Below, piece by piece: positions 8,679-15,698 of a stretch of 64,000 nt of DNA. Origin of the DNA: Spirosoma sp. SC4-14 (GTDB taxonomy: Bacteria > Bacteroidota > Bacteroidia > Cytophagales > Spirosomataceae); the NCBI RefSeq assembly GCF_037201965.1, contig NZ_CP147518.1, forward strand, positions 7,247,001-7,311,000, read 5' to 3'. How positions within the stretch are numbered: the first letter of the stretch is position 1; every line of letters begins with the position of its first letter. The notes under the pieces were generated by a model that was given only the letters and a program-made list of their open reading frames with translations, was not told the DNA's origin and searched no databases. Made by a program: the position numbers and the translations under genes.

Positions 8679-8945
8679 CTAAAGCTTTTTTTTGATGACC
8701 TCCTGAAGCATCTGTTTGTCCAGGCTTAAATCGGCTATTAACTGCTTTAGTTGTTGGTTCTCTTCTTCGAGTTGACGAAGCCGTCGAAGTTCGGGAACCC
8801 CCAGGCCGCCATACTTCTTTTTCCAATTATAAAACGTAGCCTCACTGATACCCATCTTTCGACATATCTCGGCGACAACGGTTCCGGTGTCAGCCTGAGG
8901 AAGGGCAAAAACGATTTGCGCTTCGGTGAATTTGGTCTTCTTCAT
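8679..8945 (-). CDS. IS3-family transposase orfA (intact)
   Basis: 88 residues: MKKTKFTEAQIVFALPQADTG opens a helix-turn-helix of the transposase_8 type (VAEICRKMGISEATFYNWKKKYGG), followed by a leucine-zipper-like helix (LRRLRQLEEENQQLKQLIADLSLDKQMLQEVI). It binds the element's ends. It ends in an A-rich stretch (ATC AAA AAA AAG) that is a typical -1 slippery site, where the orfB frame (HQKKALGPIQKRALAK) overlaps, so the fused OrfAB would arise by programmed frameshifting. OrfA is intact, but orfB is not, so the element cannot move by itself. Confidence 0.88.
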   Translation of the reverse strand: MKKTKFTEAQIVFALPQADTGTVVAEICRKMGISEATFYNWKKKYGGLGVPELRRLRQLEEENQQLKQLIADLSLDKQMLQEVIKKKL

Positions 8946-9020
8946 AAGCGATTGTTTGATTGGTTTTAAGGTATCAAAAATCGCCCGAACTCTCTACTTT
9001 AGGTCGGTCCTGTTTACTGG

Positions 9021-9126
9021 CTCTTACGCACTTTGTGTTGCATCGATGAAATGCCCGCAATAATGATGGTACATTTGACCACTTAGTAAGGTTTTAAAAT
9101 TGTCAACCACACAAAGTGCGTAAGAG
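9021..9126. mobile_element. 106 bp MITE-like element nested in the IS3 end, 12 bp target duplication
   Basis: The terminal inverted repeats are CTCTTACGCACTTTGTGT (9021-9038) and its exact complement at 9109-9126, 18 bp each. They are flanked by identical 12 bp copies of CCTGTTTACTGG at 9009-9020 and 9127-9138. Taking out the element and one flank copy restores the IS3 end as TGACCTCCTCCCAGTAAACAGGAC on the other strand. The 70 bp interior has no ORF. A 12 bp duplication is long and points to mobilisation by an IS4-type or similar transposase encoded elsewhere (inference). Confidence 0.8.
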
Positions 9127-9160
9127 CCTGTTTACTGGGAGGAGGTCAGGAGGAGGTCAC

Positions 9161-11023
9161 TCAATGGGCTATCCATTTACCAGCTTTTCCGTCCCTCCCT
9201 GCTTCTACGCACGTCCAGTATTCCACATTATCGGTAGTTGTAGGCTTTGGGTTCCATATACGCTGTCCAATAGAAAACCCTCCTGCATATAAACTGCTCT
9301 CAGGGGGGCCCATATTAGTTATATTACCTGTAACATAAGAACTTATATCAAAAACTACTGACCTTGATGGCCCTATCAATAAATTTCCTTGAATCTTAGA
9401 ACCATTTATAAATTCAAAATGCCCATTATCAGTTGCAAGGTTTCCAACCAGAGTACTATTATTTAAATATACTCTCCTATAGTTAGCCTTTGTGGAGCCT
9501 ATAGTAAAGACCGTATTGTTCAAAAAGGTAGCCCCCTGAACAAAGCTTCCCCTATATATAAATGAATTTATCACACGAATTCTAGATGTAGGATCAGAAG
9601 AAGTAAGTAGCCCAATAGTGCCTCCAGAATAATTTAAAGCATTATTGTCATCTGGAGAAAAACCCACATTAATAGTATCACTTTTTACATTCGAAATATA
9701 TAATGTGTTGGTATTTCCCTCAATTAAGCTTATTTCTCCATTGTTAACATAAACTCTTCCTGAGTTAATCCTTTTAAACATGGGAAATAACACACCATTC
9801 AAACGTAAATCCCCGCCAGAGCTCGATTCTGCTACAACAGACACTTTCCCTTCTACTCTAATATCATTAACCGAACTACCTGTACCATCAATATGACACC
9901 TTATAGCCTTCCTAGCATACAATTTAGTTTCCAAAGCATGTATACGTATATTATTATAAGAACAACTTGCTCCTCCGAAGAACCACGTGTCTAAACCCTC
10001 CTTTGTAACTCTTTGCCTTTCTGAGTGCACATTATTAAAAGATGAAGAAAGTGTTTTAGGAGAAATATAAATTGCATTCTCCAAAGACTGCTCCACTTGC
10101 AACCTTAATATACTAACCATGTTGCTTGTATCTCCCCCATCTTCTACCGAAAAAGCATAGTTAGAAGCATTTCCGCATAGTTCAACAGAAATATTTTCGA
10201 AAATGCAATCCCACACCTTAACAAGCTTTAGGCCAAATCCATTTAGATTGTGTACCCTTATAGTTTGGAATCTACTAATTTGCGGATTGTTTAATAACAA
10301 CCCGTTAACAGTATTATTGTCGCCACTTATTTCAATTTGAAATATTTTAAAACGAGAAGCAGCTTCAGTAATCACAGCTGTATAACTATTACCTGTAGGA
10401 ACGATTACTCCATTAAGTGCAACTCCTGAAAGCTTCTTTCGCAAAAGAATACTGCCGGTTATACGATATCTCGCACTACCCGTATCATAAATATAAGTTC
10501 CAAGGCTAGCTGCAAAATCTATTGCAGCCTGCAACGCATGTTTATCATCCGTTATACCATCTCCTTTTGCAAACCATCCTACATCAACCCCTCCAGAAAA
10601 CACACGTTTATAACACTTATTTGAAGCAGTTCGTATAACAGTACCTGTATTATCTGGAGAAGTACGATCGATACTATCAAGTAAAAATTGGCCTTGATGT
10701 CCAGCATCTGTTACGTATATAGCTACAGGCAATTTCTTTTTTAGTGATCTGATTTGGCTCAGATTTAGTAAAGGTACTATGTGTTGATCTAGAATTGCTA
10801 CGTGGTCAGCAACAATTTGGATAACACTTTTTAAATCCTTTAAAGGTTTATCTTCCTTCGTAAGCGGCTTAAGTCGAAATCTAGCATACGAACTTATGTC
10901 TTTGCCGTCATCGATAGATTGGCCAAGCGACGCCAAAGTAAATAAAAACAATATAAGAGTATAAGATATAAATAAATATATCTTTAAAAAAAAACTATTC
11001 CTTTTATTTGTATTATAAGTCAT
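9161..11023 (-). CDS. Secreted right-handed beta-helix (pectate lyase-like) protein
   Basis: 620 residues with a signal peptide (hydrophobic core at 13-33, cleaved near SLGQ). Residues about 150-205 carry the pectate-lyase-3/GH28-like entry motif WFAKGDGITDDKHALQAAID followed by a GSARYRITGSILL strand; the following 400 residues are irregular beta-strand coils with many Asn, Ile and Val, as in parallel beta-helices. The last part (WNPKPTTTDNVEYWTCVEAG) resembles the closing cap of phage-type tailspikes. Such proteins in polysaccharide loci often act as lyases, hydrolases or epimerases on the polymer made. No catalytic residues could be fixed, so the activity is unknown. The IS3 element abuts its stop codon. 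Confidence 0.75.
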   Translation of the reverse strand: MTYNTNKRNSFFLKIYLFISYTLILFLFTLASLGQSIDDGKDISSYARFRLKPLTKEDKPLKDLKSVIQIVADHVAILDQHIVPLLNLSQIRSLKKKLPVAIYVTDAGHQGQFLLDSIDRTSPDNTGTVIRTASNKCYKRVFSGGVDVGWFAKGDGITDDKHALQAAIDFAASLGTYIYDTGSARYRITGSILLRKKLSGVALNGVIVPTGNSYTAVITEAASRFKIFQIEISGDNNTVNGLLLNNPQISRFQTIRVHNLNGFGLKLVKVWDCIFENISVELCGNASNYAFSVEDGGDTSNMVSILRLQVEQSLENAIYISPKTLSSSFNNVHSERQRVTKEGLDTWFFGGASCSYNNIRIHALETKLYARKAIRCHIDGTGSSVNDIRVEGKVSVVAESSSGGDLRLNGVLFPMFKRINSGRVYVNNGEISLIEGNTNTLYISNVKSDTINVGFSPDDNNALNYSGGTIGLLTSSDPTSRIRVINSFIYRGSFVQGATFLNNTVFTIGSTKANYRRVYLNNSTLVGNLATDNGHFEFINGSKIQGNLLIGPSRSVVFDISSYVTGNITNMGPPESSLYAGGFSIGQRIWNPKPTTTDNVEYWTCVEAGRDGKAGKWIAH

Positions 11024-11122
11024 ATAAAACCTGAATTCAATAATGAATTGTTAATAACTCAACATACATAAAATATAAAATCCAAATGCAATTTACTTTC
11101 TAGTAATATAATACCTACCGCA

Positions 11123-12207
11123 GATTCAGCTTTGAAGTGCAATATTGAATGCCATCTTATTGGTATGTGCAGAAAAAGAGCCAACTGCTAAGTAGTAAAT
11201 CCATAGTTTTGTGGTGTCTAATCATAAAACAAATGGCTAACTACAAGCAATTGACCCTGGAGCAAAGATACCAAATTCAGACACTGGTACAACAAAAGTA
11301 TAAACAGTATGAAATTGCTTCGTTTGTAAACGTAAGCAATTCTACCATAAGCAGAGAAATCAAGAAAAACGTTTCATTATCAGGCGATTACGTTGCCACT
11401 GAAGCACATAAGTTGCGTGCAAATCGCTGCCAGCGAGAACCTTATAAAATGAAATCAGCGCTTGAAAAGCAAGTAGTGAGGTTCTTAAAAGAACGCTATT
11501 CCCCCGAACAAATAAGTGGTGTTCTGGCTTTACAGGCGGGTTCAAAACAGATAAGCCATGAGAGCATCTACAAGTACATTTACGCCCAGAAAGAGTCTGG
11601 TAATGAGAGTCTTATTTCCTATTTGCGAATTCGACACAAGAAAAAATATGGCAAACGAGGGAATTCCAGCAAACGGGGTACAATTCTCAATAGAGTCGGC
11701 ATTGAGCATAGGCCTGCTATTGTTGAAAGCAACACCCAGGTAGGTCATTGGGAAGGCGATACCATAATTGGCGCTAATCACGAGGGCGTATTACTAACCT
11801 TAGTCGAACGGGTTACTAAATATACTATTGTTGCAAAATTGCACTCAAAAAATGTGAATGAATTAGCTAATGCGTTGATTACTAGGGCGACCAGATGTGG
11901 AATACCCATAAGGACGATTACATTTGACAACGGAAAAGAATTTGCCAAACATCAAAAAATTAGTGCTTCACTCAAGGCAGATATTTATTTTGCCAATCCC
12001 TATCATAGTTGGGAGCGAGGGCTTAACGAAAATACAAACGGCTTAATCCGCCAGTATATTCCTAAATCCTGCCCAATTACTATTGTGAAAAAAAGTGATG
12101 TAAAATGGATTGAAGATCAGTTAAACAACAGGCCTCGCAAAACGCTTGGGTACTTATCTCCAACTCAGTTTGCTCTTAAGAATAATATTGCACTTCAAAC
12201 TTGAATC
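11123..12207 (+). mobile_element. IS30-family insertion sequence, apparently intact
   Basis: Imperfect terminal inverted repeats of about 24 bp: GATTCAGCTTTGAAGTGCAA at 11123 and, read on the other strand from 12207, GATTCAAGTTTGAAGTGCAA, both continuing TATT. One complete transposase gene runs rightward, and its stop codon lies within the right repeat. The dinucleotide CA borders both ends (11121-11122, 12208-12209) and may be the short target duplication typical of this family. It lies in the gap between the beta-helix gene and the upstream GT4 gene, opposite in orientation to the polysaccharide operon, and may interrupt its transcription. Confidence 0.88.
11233..12204 (+). CDS. IS30-family transposase
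   Basis: 323 residues from the ATG at 11233 (MANYKQLTLEQRYQIQTLVQ), the usual family start; an upstream in-frame start at 11149 would lie in the terminal repeat region. The N-terminal helix-turn-helix of the HTH_38 type contains YEIASFVNVSNSTISREIKKN. The DDE catalytic domain has HWEGDTIIGANHEG (first Asp), ITFDNGKEFAKH (second Asp) and NENTNGLIRQYIPK (Glu), and ends with the normal LNNRPRKTLGYLSPTQF. All catalytic residues are there, so it is probably active, unlike the neighbouring IS3 and IS5 genes. Confidence 0.93.
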   Translation: MANYKQLTLEQRYQIQTLVQQKYKQYEIASFVNVSNSTISREIKKNVSLSGDYVATEAHKLRANRCQREPYKMKSALEKQVVRFLKERYSPEQISGVLALQAGSKQISHESIYKYIYAQKESGNESLISYLRIRHKKKYGKRGNSSKRGTILNRVGIEHRPAIVESNTQVGHWEGDTIIGANHEGVLLTLVERVTKYTIVAKLHSKNVNELANALITRATRCGIPIRTITFDNGKEFAKHQKISASLKADIYFANPYHSWERGLNENTNGLIRQYIPKSCPITIVKKSDVKWIEDQLNNRPRKTLGYLSPTQFALKNNIALQT

Positions 12208-12240
12208 CAAGTACTTATTGAGCAAAGTGAGTTAAAATAA

Positions 12241-12287
12241 TAGATCGTTCAAAGGTTGAAGATCAGACGTTTACGAGGTCATTCAAT
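12241..12287. mobile_element. Relic of an IS3 end
   Basis: The 32 bp at 12241-12272 match the IS3 end region at 7795-7826 at 25 of 32 positions, nearly all differences being transitions, and cover the codons for NVRSSIFER of orfB. The next bases, GAGGTCATTCAAT at about 12275, match 12 of 13 positions of the other IS3 end plus its flank at 9154-9166. This looks like an internally deleted, older copy of the same element type, between the IS30 element and the GT4 stop codon. Confidence 0.5.
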
Positions 12288-12297
12288 CAAACATTTA

Positions 12298-13425
12298 TTA
12301 AAGCTTAAATAATATATCTTCGAATATAGCCGCCGATTCATGCCATTTATACAATTTTACTCTCTTATAGCCTTTCTTAATCAGGTTATTATAAGTAGTG
12401 CTATTTCCAAGCACATCTAGAATTCCTTCTGCTATACTATCAATGTTAGTTGGATCAATATAATATGCAGCATCTCCACATGTTTCAGGAATACTAGCAG
12501 CATTAGATGCGACTACTGGGCAACCACAAGCCATCGCTTCTAATGGAGGGAGCCCAAATCCTTCATATAAAGATGGAAACACAAATAAAGATGCTAACTT
12601 GTATATAATAGGCAAATCTTCACTCTTTACATAGCCTGTAAACAGAACACGCTTACTTATATCGGCATTCTCATTTAAAAATTTAAACACCTCTTTATCT
12701 CCTGTAATGAATCCTTCTTTCTTACCCACAATAAGCACATGTACATCTTTTTGGGAGATAGCAATTTTCTGAAAAGCCTTCAAGAGATTTAATAAATTTT
12801 TATGTGGTTTGACGTTACCAACAAATAACAAATACTTATCTGGTAAGGAATAGTTTTGTATTACCTTATTTTCATGCAGCAAGCTGGAATTTGGGTTAAA
12901 GTAATTTGAATCTACTCCTAACGGTATTGCTATAACTTTTTGGGGGTCCGAACAAACCTTCTCTAAAATTTCTCCTCTAGAGAAGGTAGATATTGTGGTT
13001 ACAATGTCAGATTTCTTTACCGCATTCTTTAAAACATATTCAGCATAAATTCTTTTTTCAAAACTATATGTGCTTTTAGAAACTAAATGAAAAATATCAG
13101 GTATTGTCACAACTCTTTTTTTAGCATTTACATACAGCAATGGTATATTATAATGCGGAGACCATAATATATCGCATCTAGGAATTTTCTTAAAAAGCAT
13201 AAACTGTTCTCTAATGCTATAGATAGGAGAATCATCCTCTATTAAAGTCCAATTTTTAAAATTACCATACAAATTAGATAGCGTAGACTTAGATCCTATA
13301 ATGTAAGCATACCATTTGTTAGATTCCAAAATATACTGAGTATACTTTTCTATATATAAGCCAATGCCAGAGTTTTTTATCATTCTAGCATCAATACATA
13401 TCGTTTTTCTAATAGAAGAGTTCAT
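12298..13425 (-). CDS. GT4-family glycosyltransferase
   Basis: 375 residues from the ATG at 13423-13425 (MNSSIRKTICIDARMIKNSG); the longer frame would need a TTG at 13449. N-terminal half: IDARMIKNSGIGLYIEKYTQYI and a VVTIPDIFHLV loop. C-terminal half: YLLFVGNVKPHKNLLNLLKAF and FPSLYEGFGLPPLEAMACG, which carries the retaining E-x7-E motif, then PVVASNAASIPETCGDAA. The architecture is GT-B, related to mannosyl- and other hexosyltransferases of O-antigen loci. It was probably next to the wzy-type gene before the IS5 element inserted between them. The region is strongly AT-rich. Donor and acceptor are unknown. Confidence 0.9.
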   Translation of the reverse strand: MNSSIRKTICIDARMIKNSGIGLYIEKYTQYILESNKWYAYIIGSKSTLSNLYGNFKNWTLIEDDSPIYSIREQFMLFKKIPRCDILWSPHYNIPLLYVNAKKRVVTIPDIFHLVSKSTYSFEKRIYAEYVLKNAVKKSDIVTTISTFSRGEILEKVCSDPQKVIAIPLGVDSNYFNPNSSLLHENKVIQNYSLPDKYLLFVGNVKPHKNLLNLLKAFQKIAISQKDVHVLIVGKKEGFITGDKEVFKFLNENADISKRVLFTGYVKSEDLPIIYKLASLFVFPSLYEGFGLPPLEAMACGCPVVASNAASIPETCGDAAYYIDPTNIDSIAEGILDVLGNSTTYNNLIKKGYKRVKLYKWHESAAIFEDILFKL

Positions 13426-13474
13426 AAATGAAAAAGAGAAAATCAACAATTTACCCTAAGAGCGTGTTGGGGAA

Positions 13475-14261
13475 TTATAGTTGGTCTACTGGTTCAATAC
13501 GTTGTAACATCAACTGAATGTTAGCCAAAAGTAGCCAGCCAACCGAAGATGATAGTGTGTACTCGTAATCTTTGACGATTCGCCGAAAGAACCGGATGGC
13601 CGGAGCCATTAGTTCAAGCAATAGTTCGTTCCACTACCCAACGCTTAGCAACGGGCACGAAGCCCTGCGCCGATTCAGGACGTGAAGCTCGCTCAAAATC
13701 AATGCCCCATTTGGTTAATTCCTTTGCAAAAACGCCACCGTAAGCTCCATCACCAAATACCTTTTCGACTCGGTCACCGTACCACAAAACGTCACTTACC
13801 AAAGCCAATGAAGCGGGCCCATCACCTTCATTAGCTGCATGCACAGGAACCGCCCACAGCCGCCCGCCCGCATCGACTAATAACTGTCGTTTGCGACCGT
13901 TAACTTTCTTATGCGGGTCGAGGCCTCGATATTCACAAATCATAGGCGCTAATTTAACGCTCTGACTATCAACACAAAAAACAGATGGATACGCTTCGCG
14001 TTCCTCCTGTTTTCGATCCAGCTGATTCAACTCCCGGTTGATTCTTTCAAGCGTCCCATTAGTTTCCCAACAGTCGAAATAGTAATATGCGGCCTGCCAA
14101 TGGGGATATTCATCGAGTAAATTTCGCCATTGACAACCCGTGCGAAGTAACCATAAGATAGTATTCATGACCTCGCATAGATCAAGTTTGCGTTTAAGGG
14201 GGAAAAAGGGCGATATTGCAGCCCACTGGTAGCTGGTCAGTTTAGTAAACTGTTTGGTCAT
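13475..14261 (-). pseudogene. IS5-family transposase, broken by TGA and a 16 bp insert
   Basis: ATG at 14259-14261 (MTKQFTKLTSYQWAAISPFF). The DUF4096-type N-terminus (MNTILWLLRTGCQWRNL) and the DDE domain are complete: VFCVDSQSVK (first Asp), VFGDGAYGG (second Asp) and RWVVERTIA (Glu). The frame then meets TGA at 13614-13616 where the family has Trp, and six bases on a 16 bp GC-rich insert (13592-13607) shifts the frame. Without the insert and with Trp for TGA the tail reads WTNFFRRIVKDYEYTLSSSV and ends at TAA 13475-13477, inside the terminal repeat. The truncated product is about 215 residues and lacks the C-terminal helix, so it is probably inactive. Confidence 0.87.
13592..13607 (-). repeat. 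16 bp GC-rich insert, copy 3 (in IS5 W-x-N|FF-RR motif)
   Basis: The coding strand reads GGCTCCGGCCATCCGG between ACTAAT and TTCTTTCGG. Removing it restores TNFFRRIVKDYE with the normal family spacing. Compared with the IS3 inserts it matches 9 of 16 bases, and all seven differences exchange G with C or A with T. The stem GGC-TCCG-GCC is kept by paired changes with the same TCCG loop. Confidence 0.8.
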
Positions 14262-14332
14262 CTGCCTGTAGTTTGGCGACCACAAAGGTGACACGGCTAC
14301 TAGTCTTTTTCAATTCCCCAACACGCTCTAAA

Positions 14333-15544
14333 CTAGTCACTTTTACCATTCAAAAATATACCTATAATAAACCACGGATACAAAAAATACAATTGTAAGC
14401 CTAAAGCAAAAGGTAATGCAAAAGCTAATAGTAAATATTTTTTATGCTGAATGGCAGAACGAATATAAATATTTTTTATTACATAAATAAAAATGCATCC
14501 AAAAAACAAACCACCATCTACCAACAAATCTATAAACCCTCCCAATCCGCTAGAATCCCAAAGTTCTACTTCTGGAAAAATCCCCCTATAAGCAGGAAAG
14601 TTTCTAACTAATGGATAATTGCCCATGCCAATGCCAAATAAATAATTACTCTTAACTATATTAGGTATTATAAATAGACCGGCAATCCTGCCCATAACAT
14701 AATTAGTATCATTCTGCTTATACTGCAAATTAGTGGACACATTAGCAATTTCATATAAATAGCCCTGAACTACTATACTTACTATATACATAAAAGTAAA
14801 AGTAAATATTATTATTGCGATCGGCTTGTAAAATTTAGGTATTTTCACTTTTTCATATAAAATAAAAATAGCAAACAACAATATATACAGGATACCTGCT
14901 TTTGACTGAGAAAGTATAATAACAATAAATAAAATGAATATTTTTAGCAGTTTATATTTTCCCCCAAAAAGATATACTAGAGACATAATAAAAGCATAAC
15001 ATAAACCTAAAGGTCCACCTTCGACATAGAAACCTCTTAACCTATATGTGCCGTAATAGAACAAAGATTCTGAGATGGAATAAAATCCTAAATAAATTAA
15101 TACAAATTCTATAATAAAAATTATAGCAAACAATAGAGTATAGTCAAGTATTTTATATATGTATATATATTTTTTTTTGAAAAGAATATGATAAGAAAAT
15201 AAAGAAAATCCTATACACGATAAATATTCAACATAACGAGATAATGAAATAATATAAGGCATTTTCAAAAAACTATAAATACTAGATAAAGGGCCTATTT
15301 TTAATAATGAAGTTATCAATAAAGAGAAAATTAAAAAAAGAGAAAAAAAATACAATAGTGTTGAAATTTTATTAAAGTATTTATTAATATACAATACAAA
15401 AAACAAAAACATTAACAACTCAGATACCTTTATTTCAAAAATTTTTAAGTCAGCAAATAAAATACAGAAAGCAACAATAAAATACTTCACCTCTTCGTTT
15501 AGAGGTCGAACTCTGATTAGTATTGGGTTCAGATTAATTGTCAT
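14333..15544 (-). CDS. O-antigen polymerase-like (Wzy/ligase) membrane protein
   Basis: 403 residues from the ATG at 15542-15544 (MTINLNPILIRVRPLNEEV); the longer frame needs a TTG. About ten or more hydrophobic segments fill the chain, with a large loop near residues 270-330 (YKQNDTNYVMGRIAGLF ... LFGIGMGNYPLVRNF) that matches the periplasmic loop of Wzy_C/O-antigen-ligase proteins, including the FGIGMGN motif. It would join lipid-linked repeat units into polymer on the periplasmic face. Very low GC with long A/T runs. Its stop codon is 1 bp from the IS5 target duplication. Confidence 0.82.
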   Translation of the reverse strand: MTINLNPILIRVRPLNEEVKYFIVAFCILFADLKIFEIKVSELLMFLFFVLYINKYFNKISTLLYFFSLFLIFSLLITSLLKIGPLSSIYSFLKMPYIISLSRYVEYLSCIGFSLFSYHILFKKKYIYIYKILDYTLLFAIIFIIEFVLIYLGFYSISESLFYYGTYRLRGFYVEGGPLGLCYAFIMSLVYLFGGKYKLLKIFILFIVIILSQSKAGILYILLFAIFILYEKVKIPKFYKPIAIIIFTFTFMYIVSIVVQGYLYEIANVSTNLQYKQNDTNYVMGRIAGLFIIPNIVKSNYLFGIGMGNYPLVRNFPAYRGIFPEVELWDSSGLGGFIDLLVDGGLFFGCIFIYVIKNIYIRSAIQHKKYLLLAFALPFALGLQLYFLYPWFIIGIFLNGKSD

Positions 15545-15698
15545 AATAGCTTCATGAATAGCTAACAATCTTATATACGCTACTATATGATCAATAAAAT
15601 AATGCTTTTCAAAGCACTATTTTATAACCAAAGTTCTTTAGTAAAAAAAATGCACACAGAAGTGTATTTATTAAAGGTAAAATTTCTCATATTTAAAC
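15545..15698. other. 154 bp AT-rich gap inside the glycan operon
   Basis: Between the wzy-type start and the GT2 stop. It contains A/T runs but no ORF, hairpin with a T-run, or clear TAnnTTTG promoter. No function seen. Confidence 0.4.

Larger units (their letters stand above)
7751..8826 (-). pseudogene. IS3 transposase orfB, disrupted by two 16 bp inserts and two TGA codons
   Basis: The reading frame is in pieces but all family blocks are there: an N-terminal helical region (RISQRRACAVLLLRRSTWFY, about 8580), CQRIFTLLRREGW, then QCW...DFVADQLFDG with the first catalytic Asp, DNGSE with the second, RPGKPTDNPFIESFNGSFRD with the catalytic Glu, and the C-terminal YNSFRPHSSLGGLTPEKA. Lesions: TGA after HRMD (about 8360); a 16 bp insert at 8305-8320 just before the first Asp; an identical 16 bp insert at 8090-8105 inside DNGSE|F; TGA in place of the expected Trp after NAH (about 7949). 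Removing the inserts restores CWNLDF and DNGSEFIS. The gene would be read by -1 frameshifting from orfA. It is clearly inactive unless recoded. Confidence 0.88.
7777..9148 (-). mobile_element. Degenerate IS3-family insertion sequence
   Basis: Ends: TGAGGTCCTCCCAATTACTG at 7777 and, on the complementary strand at 9148, TGACCTCCTCCCAGTAAACA, sharing the IS3-type TG start and the TCCTCCCA block. Inside are an intact orfA and a broken orfB on the minus strand. The orfA-proximal end is interrupted by a 106 bp inverted-repeat element (9021-9126). Next to the right end the 11 bp string GGAGGAGGTCA occurs twice in tandem (9138-9148 and 9149-9159), so the true end may be 9148 or 9159. No clear target duplication was found. 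The right end lies 2-13 bp from the stop codon of the beta-helix gene. Confidence 0.85.
13460..14328 (-). mobile_element. IS5-family insertion sequence with TAA target duplication, degenerate
   Basis: 869 bp bounded by 17 bp inverted repeats beginning GAGCGTGTTGGGGAATT (13460-13476) and its complement ending at 14328. The target is duplicated as TAA at 13457-13459 and 14329-14331, the TNA-type 3 bp duplication of the IS427-like group. It contains one transposase gene on the minus strand, broken near its 3' end. The right duplication lies 1 bp from the stop codon of the wzy-type gene (14333-14335), so the element entered exactly at the end of that gene without damaging it. Confidence 0.92.

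Noticed and set aside
7940..13620. TGA read as tryptophan (alternative genetic code)
   Set aside because: TGA is a normal stop elsewhere in the window (for example gmd and wzz), and the other lesions in the same transposase genes show decay.
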